Part shown: one piece after another, positions 11,306 through 20,062 of the stretch
Numbering within the stretch: position 1 is the stretch's first letter
How the letters are laid out: the number at the start of each line of letters is the position of its first letter
Source: Shewanella decolorationis S12
GTDB lineage: Bacteria; Pseudomonadota; Gammaproteobacteria; Enterobacterales; Shewanellaceae
Direction: 5' to 3'
NCBI RefSeq assembly: GCF_000485795.1
Contig: NZ_AXZL01000001.1
Location: 1 to 46,791, forward strand
Length of the DNA: 46,791 nt
Program-made: the position numbers and the translations under genes
Notes under the pieces: generated by a model
The model's input: only the letters and a program-made list of their open reading frames with translations
The model's database searches: none
What the model was told of the DNA's origin: nothing

Positions 11306-11671
11306 ATGAAAAAAATACTGGTAGTGGATGATTCAGCATCAATCAGACATGTTGTGAGCATTGCGCTTCGCGGTGCGGGTTATGAAGTGATTGATGCCTG
11401 CGATGGTAAAGATGCGCTCAATAAACTCAATGGTGAAAAAATTAATCTTATTATTAGTGATGTGAATATGCCTAATATGGATGGCATTAGTTTCCTTAAA
11501 GAAGTTAAAAAGCATCCACGTTATAAGTTTACGCCCGTCATTATGCTCACGACAGAGGCTGGTCGAGATAAAATGGAAGAGGGAAGGATGGCAGGCGCAA
11601 AAGCGTGGGTGGTTAAGCCATTTCAGCCCCCGCAAATGCTTGATGCCGTGGCAAAGCTTTGCTTGCCGTAA
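11306..11671 (+). CDS. cheY: CheY-family single-domain response regulator
   Basis: A 121-residue stand-alone receiver domain. The acidic pair is in KKILVVDDSASIRH, the phospho-acceptor Asp lies in IISDVNMPNMDG, the switch Thr is in VIMLTTEAG, and the conserved Lys is in WVVKPFQP. It is the expected output of the CheA encoded two genes downstream. The ATG at 11306 has AAGG 12 bases upstream; an in-frame ATG at 11294 would add four residues but overlaps that site. Whether it binds a flagellar motor or another target cannot be told from sequence. Confidence 0.93.
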   Translation: MKKILVVDDSASIRHVVSIALRGAGYEVIDACDGKDALNKLNGEKINLIISDVNMPNMDGISFLKEVKKHPRYKFTPVIMLTTEAGRDKMEEGRMAGAKAWVVKPFQPPQMLDAVAKLCLP

Positions 11672-11683
11672 AGGGAGCTGTTT

Positions 11684-12004
11684 ATGCCGATCGACATCAC
11701 AACGAATGACCTAAGTGTAAGAGTTAGTTTGAGTGAAGAATTAACTATTTACAGTGTTATCGAGTTTAGAGATGCATTAATCAGTCATCTTAAGCCAAGC
11801 GTTGATATTAGTGTAAATCTTTCCCAAGTGACAGAAGTTGATACTGCGGGTCTCCAATGGCTACTCGCCCTCAAAGCATGGAGCATGGCACAAAGTGTTG
11901 AGTTTTGTCATCACAGTAAGGCTATCGTTGATGCCCTCGAACTGTCAGGGTTATCAGGCACATTTGACGATACTATCGTGTTAGCCTCGGAGGCTCGGTC
12001 ATGA
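11684..12004 (+). CDS. STAS-domain protein of the chemotaxis operon
   Basis: A 106-residue protein consisting of a single STAS domain, the fold of anti-sigma factor antagonists such as SpoIIAA. The signature loop and helix read TEVDTAGLQWLLALKA. The phospho-acceptor Ser of SpoIIAA is replaced by Thr in the DTAG position, which could still be phosphorylated. It sits between cheY and cheA, and its stop codon overlaps the cheA start (ATGA at 12001-12004), so it is probably made together with CheA. No anti-sigma kinase partner is nearby. STAS proteins occur in some chemotaxis operons; their job there is not settled. Confidence 0.88.
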   Translation: MPIDITTNDLSVRVSLSEELTIYSVIEFRDALISHLKPSVDISVNLSQVTEVDTAGLQWLLALKAWSMAQSVEFCHHSKAIVDALELSGLSGTFDDTIVLASEARS

Positions 12005-14184
12005 GCGCCACGACTGAAGTTCAAAAACTGTTTATGACAGAAACCGAAGAATTATTACTAGACATGGAGGATGCCTTATTATCATTAGAGTCTGATACTG
12101 AAAACATAGAATTAATAAATCAACTCTTTAGAGCGATGCACACCATTAAAGGTGCGGCAGGTATTTTTAACTACAATGCTATTGTTGATTTTACTCATCC
12201 TATTGAAACGACAATTGATCGAGTTCGTAAAAATGAATTAAAGATCAACAGCACACTGATTGCGCTACTCCTCAAATGTAAAGACCACACATGGGCGCTG
12301 GTTAATGCTTCTGTGGCCGAAGATGAGTTAGACCTAACAAGTTTAATGATCCAAAGTCAAAACATCCTAGCCGAGTTCAACCTAAGTGAACCAATCTCGC
12401 CAGCATTACCGAGTTGTCCACAACCCTTTGAAACTCAGCCAATTAGTCCAGAACGCATCGATGAGCGTTATACTGATTCTGGTCATTGGCTCATTTCGTT
12501 AGACTTTAAAGTTGATGCATTGCGTAATGGTCTAGACCCGTTAAATTTTATTCGTTATTTGCAACAATTGGGTCAAGTGCTTGAGGTTATTTGCTTAAGT
12601 AATAGATTACCCGCATTTGAAGTGTGCGACTTTGAAAGCTGTTTCTTGAGTTACCGAATTGTTTTTTCAGGTGATTGCTCTAAAGAGCAGATAGAAGCTG
12701 TTTTTGAATTTGCCCAAGATGATTGTGATATTCTGATTTTACCTTCACAAAAGATTTCTGAGTCATTCCAAAACCTCATTGATGAACTCAATCCGTCAGA
12801 AAATCAACGGCTAGGTGAAATTTTACTGACAATTGGTGCTATTACTGAAAGGGAATTAACCAAATCACTGAATCTTCAATCCGGCCATATTCCAGAATGC
12901 GCATCAAAAAAACTTGGTGAAGTATTAATAGCAAACCAACTTGTCGATCAACCAGTTGTTGAGCAAGCCCTAAAAAAACAAACCCAAGCGAGGGAGCAGG
13001 CTCAAACAATTCGGGTTGATTCGAATCGTCTCGGGCAGTTAATTAATTTAGTGGGAGAATTAGTCACTGCCAGTGCTGCAATGAGGGTGATGGTCGATAA
13101 ATATCATCTGCTGGATGCCAATGATCAGGTCAGCAGCGTTGAGCATTTAGTTCAAGAAATTAGAGAAAATGCCCTACAGCTAAGAATGGTTCAAATTGGT
13201 GAAACCTTCTCGCGATTTAGACGCGTAGTTCGAGATGTCAGTAATGAGTTAGGTAAACAAATTGAATTGACTATCCAGGGAGGAGAGTCTGAACTCGATA
13301 AAATTGTCGTCGAAAAAATTAACGATCCATTGACTCATTTAGTACGCAATGCCCTCGACCACGGAATTGAGTTACCTGAGCAACGAATCAGTAAAGGAAA
13401 AAGTCCCACTGGTCATTTGATGCTGAATGCATACCATGATTCGGGTCATATTGTTATTGAAGTGACAGATGATGGTGCAGGTCTTGATCCTGAACGTATC
13501 CGTCGCAAAGCAGAGTCATTAGGAGTCATAGAGGCAAACCAAGTCCTTAGTCATGCTGAAATATTAAGACTCGCCTTTGAGCCAGGTCTTAGCACTAAGG
13601 AAAAAGCCAGTAATCTTTCTGGCCGTGGTGTTGGCATGGACGTCGTTAAACGCAATATTGAAGCGCTTCGTGGTTCAGTTGAGCTCGATAGTGAATTAGG
13701 TAAAGGCACAAAAGTTACAATTACCTTGCCATTAACCCTTGCCATAATTGATGGTTTTATGGTCGGAGCCGCAAACGAAAACTATGTTATTCCTTTGAAC
13801 ATGGTAGAAGAGTGCGTTGAGCTTAATCAGGGTGAATGGCATGAACAACAGAAAAACTACATCAGTTTACGTGGTGAACTGATGCCATTTATACGTCTTA
13901 CTAGTTTTTTCAACATTTCCCAAACCAATCAACACAAAAGAGAGAGCCTTGTCGTCGTTCGCTTTGGTCGTTCTAAGGCTGGAATTGTTGTTGATAAGTT
14001 ATTTGGTGAACAACAGACGGTGATTAAACCCCTGGGGAAAATGTTTCAACATCTAAAAGGATTAAGTGGTGCCACCATTCTCGGAACGGGGGATATCGCT
14101 CTAATTCTCGATATTCAAGGTTTAATTACGGAAGTAAGTATTGGCGCGAAAAAACATCATCATGTCGCAATGATTGATGACTAG
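12001..14184 (+). CDS. cheA: Chemotaxis histidine kinase CheA with MshEN-like repeats
   Basis: Autophosphorylates and passes phosphate to CheY and CheB. In 727 residues I see: an Hpt domain with phospho-acceptor His47 (RAMHTIKGAAGIF); an unusual alpha/beta region at about 158-255; two tandem 24-residue repeats at 270-293 and 304-327 (RLGEIL...Q and KLGEVL...Q) resembling the c-di-GMP-binding MshEN motif; a P3 dimerisation helix pair starting RLGQLINLVGELVTAS; an HATPase domain with N-box Asn450, G1 box DDGAGLD (from 490) and G2 box GRGVGMDVV; and a C-terminal CheW-like P5 domain. The standard CheY-binding P2 is not obvious; the 158-255 region may replace it. It overlaps the STAS gene by four bases. 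Confidence 0.95.
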   Translation: MSATTEVQKLFMTETEELLLDMEDALLSLESDTENIELINQLFRAMHTIKGAAGIFNYNAIVDFTHPIETTIDRVRKNELKINSTLIALLLKCKDHTWALVNASVAEDELDLTSLMIQSQNILAEFNLSEPISPALPSCPQPFETQPISPERIDERYTDSGHWLISLDFKVDALRNGLDPLNFIRYLQQLGQVLEVICLSNRLPAFEVCDFESCFLSYRIVFSGDCSKEQIEAVFEFAQDDCDILILPSQKISESFQNLIDELNPSENQRLGEILLTIGAITERELTKSLNLQSGHIPECASKKLGEVLIANQLVDQPVVEQALKKQTQAREQAQTIRVDSNRLGQLINLVGELVTASAAMRVMVDKYHLLDANDQVSSVEHLVQEIRENALQLRMVQIGETFSRFRRVVRDVSNELGKQIELTIQGGESELDKIVVEKINDPLTHLVRNALDHGIELPEQRISKGKSPTGHLMLNAYHDSGHIVIEVTDDGAGLDPERIRRKAESLGVIEANQVLSHAEILRLAFEPGLSTKEKASNLSGRGVGMDVVKRNIEALRGSVELDSELGKGTKVTITLPLTLAIIDGFMVGAANENYVIPLNMVEECVELNQGEWHEQQKNYISLRGELMPFIRLTSFFNISQTNQHKRESLVVVRFGRSKAGIVVDKLFGEQQTVIKPLGKMFQHLKGLSGATILGTGDIALILDIQGLITEVSIGAKKHHHVAMIDD

Positions 14185-14209
14185 CTTATGTTGAAAAGGA
14201 ATATTGACT

Positions 14210-16150
14210 ATGTTTAAGAAGATGACGCTCAGTATGCAAATTTCTGGCGGATATGCATTAGTGTTATTGCTGTTATTAGTAATATCTCTAGCCGCTTATT
14301 TTGGATTGAATAAAGCCATTGAAGGTTTTAATGATTACCGCACATTAGCACGCGATGCGAATATGGCGGGCAGGATCCAAGCAAATATGTTGACTATCCA
14401 GATACAAGCATACGATTATATTTTTCAAAATAAAGAATCTGCCTATAAACAATTTAATGACCGAAATGCAACGGTTAACGATGTCATCCAGAAGGCGATG
14501 ACTGAAGTTAGTGACCCAGAATTAAGTCAACAGATTGCCGATATTCGCAAAGATATTGTTGATTATAATAGTTACTTTGATTCAATCGTTAAGCTAATTA
14601 AACTTAGAAATGATGAGGTCACTAATGTATTAGTTCCAAAGGGTATCGAGATCGTTGCTCTAGCCTCAGATACAATGCATCACTCTTTTAATAAGGGACA
14701 AATTGAAGTTGCCTATCGCGCTGGGGAGGTACTTGAATCGGTATTGAGTGCTCGATTGGCTGCAGCTAAATTCCTAGATACTAACTTAGATACAGATTTA
14801 CAGCAGGCATTAGCAGCATTAGAGCTTGCAAAAGGTGAGAGGCTTTCAACGTTAAAAGCTACTTTAACTGATTTAGATACACAGGCTAAATTGGTTCAAT
14901 TTGCAAGCAGTTTAGATAGTTATGCTGCTTCCTTAAAAGTGGTTTACAACACCATCAACGAGCGAAATGATATTGTAAAGAACCAACTTGACCGTATCGG
15001 TGATGAAGTTTCACGCCTTACTGAAGATATCAAATTAAGTATACTAAAAAAACAAGATGCTCTTGGTCCACTCGTAAAAGCGCAAAACGAGCAAACCCTT
15101 AATACAGTGATTAGCGTTTCCCTCGCGGCAATCATTATTGGCATTTTACTGGCTTGGTTTTTAGTGAAAATAATTAAAAAACCATTGGGTGGTGAACCAA
15201 GGGATATGGAAACCATTGCACGTGCAATTGCCAATGGGGACTTAACGGTAGAATTAAAACAGAGTGAACAGGCTACAGGGGTATATAAGGCAATGATTGA
15301 TATGATTGACAGCCTTACCTCAGTAATCGCACAGGTGCGAAGCGGGGCTGATAATTTATCGAGCGCTTCATCGCAAGTCAGCAGTACAGCACAGAGTTTA
15401 AGTCAAGGTGCAACTGAGCAAGCGGCTAGCGTAGAAGAAACGACAAGTGCCGTTGAAGAGCTCAATGCTTCAGTACAACAAAACTCAGAAAATGCCAGAG
15501 TGACAAATAACATGGCAACGGTTGCCGCTGAAGAAGCAAGGCAAGGCGGAATTGCGGTTGAACAAACCGTAGCCGCAATGAAACAAATCGCCGCGAAAAT
15601 TAGTCTTATTGAGGATATTGCTTATAAAACCAATTTACTTAGTCTTAATGCCGCAATTGAGGCCGCAAGAGCTGGTGAACATGGAAAAGGCTTTACCGTG
15701 GTCGCCTCTGAAGTCAGAAAGCTGGCTGAAAATAGCAGTCTCACTGCACAGGAAATTAATAAGCTCGCCAGTGAGAGTGTTGGAATTGCTGAAAATGCTG
15801 GCCGATTAATTGCCAATATTGTGCCTAATATTCAAAAAACATCTGATTTGGTCCAGGAAATCAGTTCTTCTTCCGATGAGCAAGCAATTGGAATTAGCCA
15901 AATTAATGATTCTATGCTGCAACTCGATAAAGCAACCCAGCAGAATGCCTCGGCATCAGAGGAGTTGGCTGCTACATCGGAAGAGCTTAATGGCCAAGCA
16001 AATCAACTCCTTGAAGCTGTAGAGTTTTTTAAACTTGCCACCAATAATGAAAGACCGTCACAAGGAAAATCGACTCGTGCTACTGTTTCTGGGCGTAAAT
16101 CAGCAAAAACCAAGCAATATGTTGAACGTTCTGAATTTGAGCGATTCTGA
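14210..16150 (+). CDS. Methyl-accepting chemotaxis protein with C-terminal tethering-type pentapeptide
   Basis: A transmembrane chemoreceptor of 646 residues. TM1 is at about 11-33, followed by a long helical periplasmic sensor region (about 34-295), TM2 at about 298-320, a HAMP domain, and a signalling domain with methylation-type helices ([20 protein letters not shown]) and the tip [20 protein letters not shown] (from about residue 473). The C-terminus is a flexible Ser/Lys/Arg-rich linker ending EFERF, which fits the x-[FHWY]-x-x-[FHWY] pattern of the CheR/CheB-binding pentapeptide. I start at the ATG at 14210, nine bases after AAAAGGA. It lies between cheA and cheW and is the natural receptor of this system. 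Confidence 0.94.
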   Translation: MFKKMTLSMQISGGYALVLLLLLVISLAAYFGLNKAIEGFNDYRTLARDANMAGRIQANMLTIQIQAYDYIFQNKESAYKQFNDRNATVNDVIQKAMTEVSDPELSQQIADIRKDIVDYNSYFDSIVKLIKLRNDEVTNVLVPKGIEIVALASDTMHHSFNKGQIEVAYRAGEVLESVLSARLAAAKFLDTNLDTDLQQALAALELAKGERLSTLKATLTDLDTQAKLVQFASSLDSYAASLKVVYNTINERNDIVKNQLDRIGDEVSRLTEDIKLSILKKQDALGPLVKAQNEQTLNTVISVSLAAIIIGILLAWFLVKIIKKPLGGEPRDMETIARAIANGDLTVELKQSEQATGVYKAMIDMIDSLTSVIAQVRSGADNLSSASSQVSSTAQSLSQGATEQAASVEETTSAVEELNASVQQNSENARVTNNMATVAAEEARQGGIAVEQTVAAMKQIAAKISLIEDIAYKTNLLSLNAAIEAARAGEHGKGFTVVASEVRKLAENSSLTAQEINKLASESVGIAENAGRLIANIVPNIQKTSDLVQEISSSSDEQAIGISQINDSMLQLDKATQQNASASEELAATSEELNGQANQLLEAVEFFKLATNNERPSQGKSTRATVSGRKSAKTKQYVERSEFERF

Positions 16151-16164
16151 TAAGGGGCAATATC

Positions 16165-16698
16165 ATGGAGCAGTTAATGAAAATGGCCCAAGCTAGCACT
16201 GCTGGCGATATTACCCAATATCTGACCTTTCAATCAGCAAATGATACTTTTGCCATTGATATCCTAGATGTAAAGGAAATCATTGAAATAGAAGGTATCA
16301 CTCGAGTGCCTATGATGCCTGAGTTTTTGTGCGGTATTATTAATTTACGGGGCAGAGTCGTACCTGTTATTGATTTATCCAAAAGGCTGGGTCGCCATAC
16401 AACGGTCATGACCAAAAAAAGTTGTATCGTGTTGGTGGAGGTGAGTCATGAGGAAGAGCAACAAATCATAGGTATGCTAGTGGATGAAGTGAATGAAATC
16501 CTTGAAATAGATGATGAGCATACACAACCTCCACCAGATTTTGGCGCTGATCTTCGTGTTGACTTTATTCGTGCAATGGGACGTGTAGGTGAACACTTTA
16601 TGATATTGCTTGATATTAATTATGTGCTTTCGGTTGCTGATATTAGTGCAATCAGTCAGCTGAGTTTTCATGCTACTGACGTTGTCAATGAAGAATGA
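16165..16698 (+). CDS. cheW: Chemotaxis adaptor CheW
   Basis: Couples receptors to CheA in the array. The 177 residues hold one CheW domain (about 18-155), with QYLTFQSANDTFAIDILDV at the start of the fold, the conserved RVPMMPEFLCGIINLRGRVV segment carrying the NLRG receptor/kinase contact motif, and VPVIDLSKRLG. A ribosome site (AAGGGGC) precedes the ATG. The stop codon overlaps the cheR start, indicating coupled translation. The roughly 25-residue C-terminal tail is a little longer than in E. coli CheW. Confidence 0.95.
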   Translation: MEQLMKMAQASTAGDITQYLTFQSANDTFAIDILDVKEIIEIEGITRVPMMPEFLCGIINLRGRVVPVIDLSKRLGRHTTVMTKKSCIVLVEVSHEEEQQIIGMLVDEVNEILEIDDEHTQPPPDFGADLRVDFIRAMGRVGEHFMILLDINYVLSVADISAISQLSFHATDVVNEE

Positions 16699-17528
16699 TG
16701 AAACCATATCAACAACTCCCTATTGAATTTTCAATCTTAAAACAAAGGGAATTTGAGCAAATTCGGCAATTTTTATATGAAGAAGCAGGCATATTCTTAA
16801 GTGATATCAAGAAGTCATTAGTTGCGAGTCGCTTATGCAAGAGATTGAAGGAAACTGGTTATCAGAATTATGGAGATTATTTTGAGTTCGTTAAGAATAA
16901 CTTACAACATATTGAATACCATCATTTTATCGATGCCTTAACGACAAATGAAACCTTTTTTTTTCGTGAAAATGAACACTTTGACTTCGTAAAACAATTA
17001 ATCAAAGACCATTCACAAAAAAAATCTTGGCAGGCATGGTCGGCGGCTTGTTCTTCGGGAGAAGAAGCATATAGCTTAGCAATGTTATTTGCAGATATTT
17101 TAGGTATTGATGGGCAATGGCAGGTTCAAGGCTCTGATATCAGTCAACGGGTGTTGGCAAAAGCGGAATTGGCACACTATCTACTTGAGCGAAATGAAGG
17201 GATTGGTTTTGAAAGACTACAAAAATACTGTTTAAAAGGAGTGGGCAGGCAAAGTGGTACTTTTTTAATCGATGATATATTAAAAGATAAAGTCTCTTTT
17301 TTTACGATGAATCTAACCCAATCCTGCGAAAGTGTTGGAATGTGTGACGTTATTTTTATTCGTAATGTGATGATCTATTTTGACGCAGATTCTAAACAGC
17401 GGGTCATAAATAACGTGGTAAAACAGTTAAAGGTTGGCGGTTACCTCTTTATCTCACACACTGAATCGTTGATGCATGTAAATCATAGATTGAAGCAAAT
17501 TAAACCCTCGATTTATCAGAGGATTTAA
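16695..17528 (+). CDS. cheR: Chemoreceptor glutamate methyltransferase CheR
   Basis: Uses S-adenosylmethionine to methylate receptor glutamates for adaptation. The 277 residues have an N-terminal helical domain (about 10-80) and a Rossmann methyltransferase domain. Conserved blocks are TTNETFFFRENEHF, the SAM-binding WSAACSSGEEAYSLAM, QGSDISQRVL and DVIFIRNVMIYFD. ATG codons at 16695 and 16698 are both possible; the second has better spacing from GAAG. Its operon receptor ends in a possible CheR-docking pentapeptide, so this CheR may be of the pentapeptide-dependent type. That needs comparison of the beta-subdomain. Confidence 0.95.
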   Translation: MMKPYQQLPIEFSILKQREFEQIRQFLYEEAGIFLSDIKKSLVASRLCKRLKETGYQNYGDYFEFVKNNLQHIEYHHFIDALTTNETFFFRENEHFDFVKQLIKDHSQKKSWQAWSAACSSGEEAYSLAMLFADILGIDGQWQVQGSDISQRVLAKAELAHYLLERNEGIGFERLQKYCLKGVGRQSGTFLIDDILKDKVSFFTMNLTQSCESVGMCDVIFIRNVMIYFDADSKQRVINNVVKQLKVGGYLFISHTESLMHVNHRLKQIKPSIYQRI

Positions 17529-17529
17529 T

Positions 17530-18144
17530 GTGGGAAGAATAGAGTTCAATCAAAGAAATGTGATCATGATAGGTCCTGGCCAACATTACGCCACAGCAAA
17601 AAATGAGGTTATAAAGACCTTATTGGGTTCATGCGTTGCGGTTTGTTTATTTGACCCCAAGGCTGAAGTCATTGGCATGAACCATTTTTTGTTAGCCGCA
17701 GATCGTCGAAAAGTCACACAGTTTCTTGATTCCCGTGCAGGATATTATGGTGTACATGCTATGGAGATCTTAATCAATGCAATGTTAAAGCTAGGTGCTC
17801 AAAGGCAATATTTGCAAAGTAAAATATTCGGAGGTGCAAATGTACTGTCTTTGTGTGCTGATAATATTCTCAATCACTATGATATTGGCGGGATGAACAT
17901 TGATTTTGTTAGGCAGTTTTTAAAACGAGAACAAATTCCAATCGTGAGCGAAGATCTTGGGGGACATTCTGGTCGAATAATTTACTTCGATCCCACAGAT
18001 TTTTCCGTTTATCGTAGTTTAATCGAAAATAAATATGAAGAAATTGTCTCGCTTCAAGATGAAGAATATCGGTACTTTAATCAGGCTAGCGAAGATATTC
18101 ATTCTGCTGGCGTGCCAGTAGTGATTTGGCAGGATACTGAATAA
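17530..18144 (+). CDS. cheD: Chemoreceptor glutamine deamidase CheD
   Basis: Deamidates specific receptor glutamines, creating methylation sites, and in some bacteria interacts with CheC. The 204-residue protein keeps the catalytic Cys and His in the two usual blocks, [15 protein letters not shown] and GMNHFLLA, plus KIFGGANVL and [17 protein letters not shown]. The start is GTG, immediately after the cheR stop. The C-terminal extension after about residue 165 is not recognised. No cheC is in the operon, so its role is probably deamidation rather than CheC partnering. Confidence 0.92.
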   Translation: MGRIEFNQRNVIMIGPGQHYATAKNEVIKTLLGSCVAVCLFDPKAEVIGMNHFLLAADRRKVTQFLDSRAGYYGVHAMEILINAMLKLGAQRQYLQSKIFGGANVLSLCADNILNHYDIGGMNIDFVRQFLKREQIPIVSEDLGGHSGRIIYFDPTDFSVYRSLIENKYEEIVSLQDEEYRYFNQASEDIHSAGVPVVIWQDTE

Positions 18145-18157
18145 CCAAGGAGATAAT

Positions 18158-19228
18158 GTGATAAAGGTTGCCATCGTCGATGATTCTGCTGTTGTTAGGC
18201 AAGTGCTCAGCAGCATGTTAGAAAATCAGCCGGATATTACTCTTTTAGGCTGTGCTCGCGATCCTCTCTTTGCCTTAAAACTATTTGAACAGCAATGGCC
18301 TGACGTCATTATTCTCGACATTGAAATGCCAAGAATGGATGGAATTACTTTCCTAAAAAAAATTATGTCAGAAAAGCCAACACCTGTAGTGATCTGTTCT
18401 ACGCTGACAGAAAAAGGTGCTTCAGTAACGATTTCGGCACTTGCAGCCGGTGCGGTTGATATCATTACAAAACCAAAACTGGGGTTAAAAGGGTTCTTAG
18501 AAGAATCACAGACTCGTTTATTACAAGCCGTGCGTGCCGCTGCAAAAGCTTCTGTTGCAAAGCTACGTGCAGCTCCAGTAAAACCCATGCCCGTAGTTGC
18601 TAAGCACGATGCAGATATCCTACTGTCTTCTTCACCTCAAGCATTGCATCAGACAACGGATAAAGTCGTTGCTTTAGGTACTTCAACCGGTGGAACCCAC
18701 GCACTAGAGTATGTGCTAACCGCTTTACCACGCACATGCGCGGGCATTGTTGTGGTCCAGCATATGCCAGAGCATTTTACCGCGGCATTTGCTAGCCGAT
18801 TAAATGCGTTATGTGAAATGGAAGTTAAAGAAGCTGAGGATAATGATAGGGTAATGCCCGGGCTGGTTTTGATTGCTAACGGCGGCAAACATATGCTTCT
18901 CCAACGTAGTGGAGCTCAATATCGCGTGCAGTTAAAGGATGGACCTTTAGTTAGTCGGCATCGACCATCAGTTGATGTGCTATTTCGCTCAGTGGCAAAT
19001 GCGGCTGGTAACAACGCTCTTGGAATTATTATGACTGGAATGGGTGATGATGGTGCGCGCGGTTTATTAGACATGCATCAGGCTGGCGCGACAACATTAG
19101 CACAGGATGAAGCCAGTTGTGTTGTATACGGTATGCCAAAAGAAGCTGTAAAGCTTGGAGCAGCAAACAGACAAGTGGCTTTAGCCAATATAGCGGAAGA
19201 AATAATCAATTTTACTAGGGCGTGTTGA
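18158..19228 (+). CDS. cheB: Chemotaxis response regulator/methylesterase CheB
   Basis: Removes receptor methyl groups and deamidates glutamines when phosphorylated by CheA. The 356 residues comprise a receiver domain ([10 protein letters not shown], phospho-Asp in [13 protein letters not shown], Lys in IITKPK) and a C-terminal methylesterase with Ser ([13 protein letters not shown]), His ([10 protein letters not shown]) and Asp ([13 protein letters not shown]). The start is GTG with AAGGAGAT upstream. The last three residues (RAC) and the stop codon are encoded by the terminal repeat of a transposon-like element at 19215-19418, so the native C-terminus has been replaced. The catalytic parts are intact. 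Confidence 0.95.
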   Translation: MIKVAIVDDSAVVRQVLSSMLENQPDITLLGCARDPLFALKLFEQQWPDVIILDIEMPRMDGITFLKKIMSEKPTPVVICSTLTEKGASVTISALAAGAVDIITKPKLGLKGFLEESQTRLLQAVRAAAKASVAKLRAAPVKPMPVVAKHDADILLSSSPQALHQTTDKVVALGTSTGGTHALEYVLTALPRTCAGIVVVQHMPEHFTAAFASRLNALCEMEVKEAEDNDRVMPGLVLIANGGKHMLLQRSGAQYRVQLKDGPLVSRHRPSVDVLFRSVANAAGNNALGIIMTGMGDDGARGLLDMHQAGATTLAQDEASCVVYGMPKEAVKLGAANRQVALANIAEEIINFTRAC

Positions 19229-19418
19229 CGTTTCAGGGGAATTTTTGCAGCAATTTGGCTAGCTTTTATGCAAGGCAAAGTCCATGCCTTCTACATAAAC
19301 GGACGATAACAGAACCATTCGTCATTTGAGTAGAATAACGACACATCATTCCTCGTTTCGCGAGCACGTGCTTGCCAGAACGAATAAAATCTAATCTCGA
19401 AACGTCAACACGCCCTAG
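19215..19418. mobile_element. MITE-like element with 20-bp terminal inverted repeats
   Basis: CTAGGGCGTGTTGACGTTTC at 19215-19234 is the exact reverse complement of 19399-19418. The roughly 164 bases between have no ORF. TA dinucleotides lie just inside the ends, so this may be a ~200-bp non-autonomous element flanked by a TA target duplication, as for IS630/Tc1-type elements; the family is a guess. Its left end supplies the end of cheB, its right end abuts the efp terminator. Confidence 0.75.
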
Positions 19419-19423
19419 GCAAT

Positions 19424-19456
19424 AAAAAAAGCCAGTGCAGGCACTGGCTTTTTTAT
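19424..19456 (-). terminator. Terminator of efp (also A/T-flanked on the other side)
   Basis: The arms GCCAGTGC (19431-19438) and GCACTGGC (19441-19448) are flanked by a run of A on the left and T on the right. On the minus strand it lies 20 bases past the efp stop and ends in T7. It may also stop leftover rightward transcription from cheB. Confidence 0.85.
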
Positions 19457-19475
19457 CTGGGACTGGGAAGGGCGA

Positions 19476-20036
19476 TTATACGCGCTTCTTGAATTCGCCA
19501 GTACGAGTGTCGATTTCAATCTTGTCGCCAACTTTAACGAAGTCAGCCACGCTGATTGTACCGCCACCAGTGATAGTTGCTGGCTTCATCACTTTACCTG
19601 AAGTATCGCCACGAGCTGATGGCTCAGTGTAGATCACTTCACGTACGATAGTGGTTGGCATTTCAACAGAAATTGCTTTGCCTTCGTAGAAAGTCACTTG
19701 GCAAGTTTCTTCCATACCGTCAACGATGTAAGCTGCTGCATCACCTAAGTTTTCAGCTTCTACGTCGTATTGGTTGTATTCTGCATCCATGAACACATAC
19801 ATAGGATCAGCAAAATAAGAATAAGTACAATCCAGACGATCTAGGATGATGTCTTCTAACTTATCTTCACCTTTGAAAGTGGTTTCAGTACCAGAGTTAA
19901 GCAGTAAGTTTTTCAGCTTTAACTTAACGATAGCAGCGTTACGGCCAGAACGAGTTGTTTCTGTTTTCTGTACAACCCATGGGCTGCCTTCAAACATGAT
20001 CACGTTACCAGGACGGACTTCATGAGCAGTTTTCAT
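19476..20036 (-). CDS. efp: Elongation factor P (Arg32 type)
   Basis: Binds the ribosome between P and E sites and relieves stalling at consecutive prolines. The 186 residues form the usual three beta-barrel domains. The loop that reaches the peptidyl-transferase centre reads [11 protein letters not shown], with Arg at position 32. EF-Ps of this type are activated by rhamnosylation of Arg32, unlike the Lys34-lysylated E. coli type. The adjacent upstream gene is earP, the matching rhamnosyltransferase, 26 bases away on the same strand. This is a strong functional pair. Confidence 0.97.
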   Translation of the reverse strand: MKTAHEVRPGNVIMFEGSPWVVQKTETTRSGRNAAIVKLKLKNLLLNSGTETTFKGEDKLEDIILDRLDCTYSYFADPMYVFMDAEYNQYDVEAENLGDAAAYIVDGMEETCQVTFYEGKAISVEMPTTIVREVIYTEPSARGDTSGKVMKPATITGGGTISVADFVKVGDKIEIDTRTGEFKKRV

Positions 20037-20062
20037 TACACAATTTCCTATATGTCGATTTT

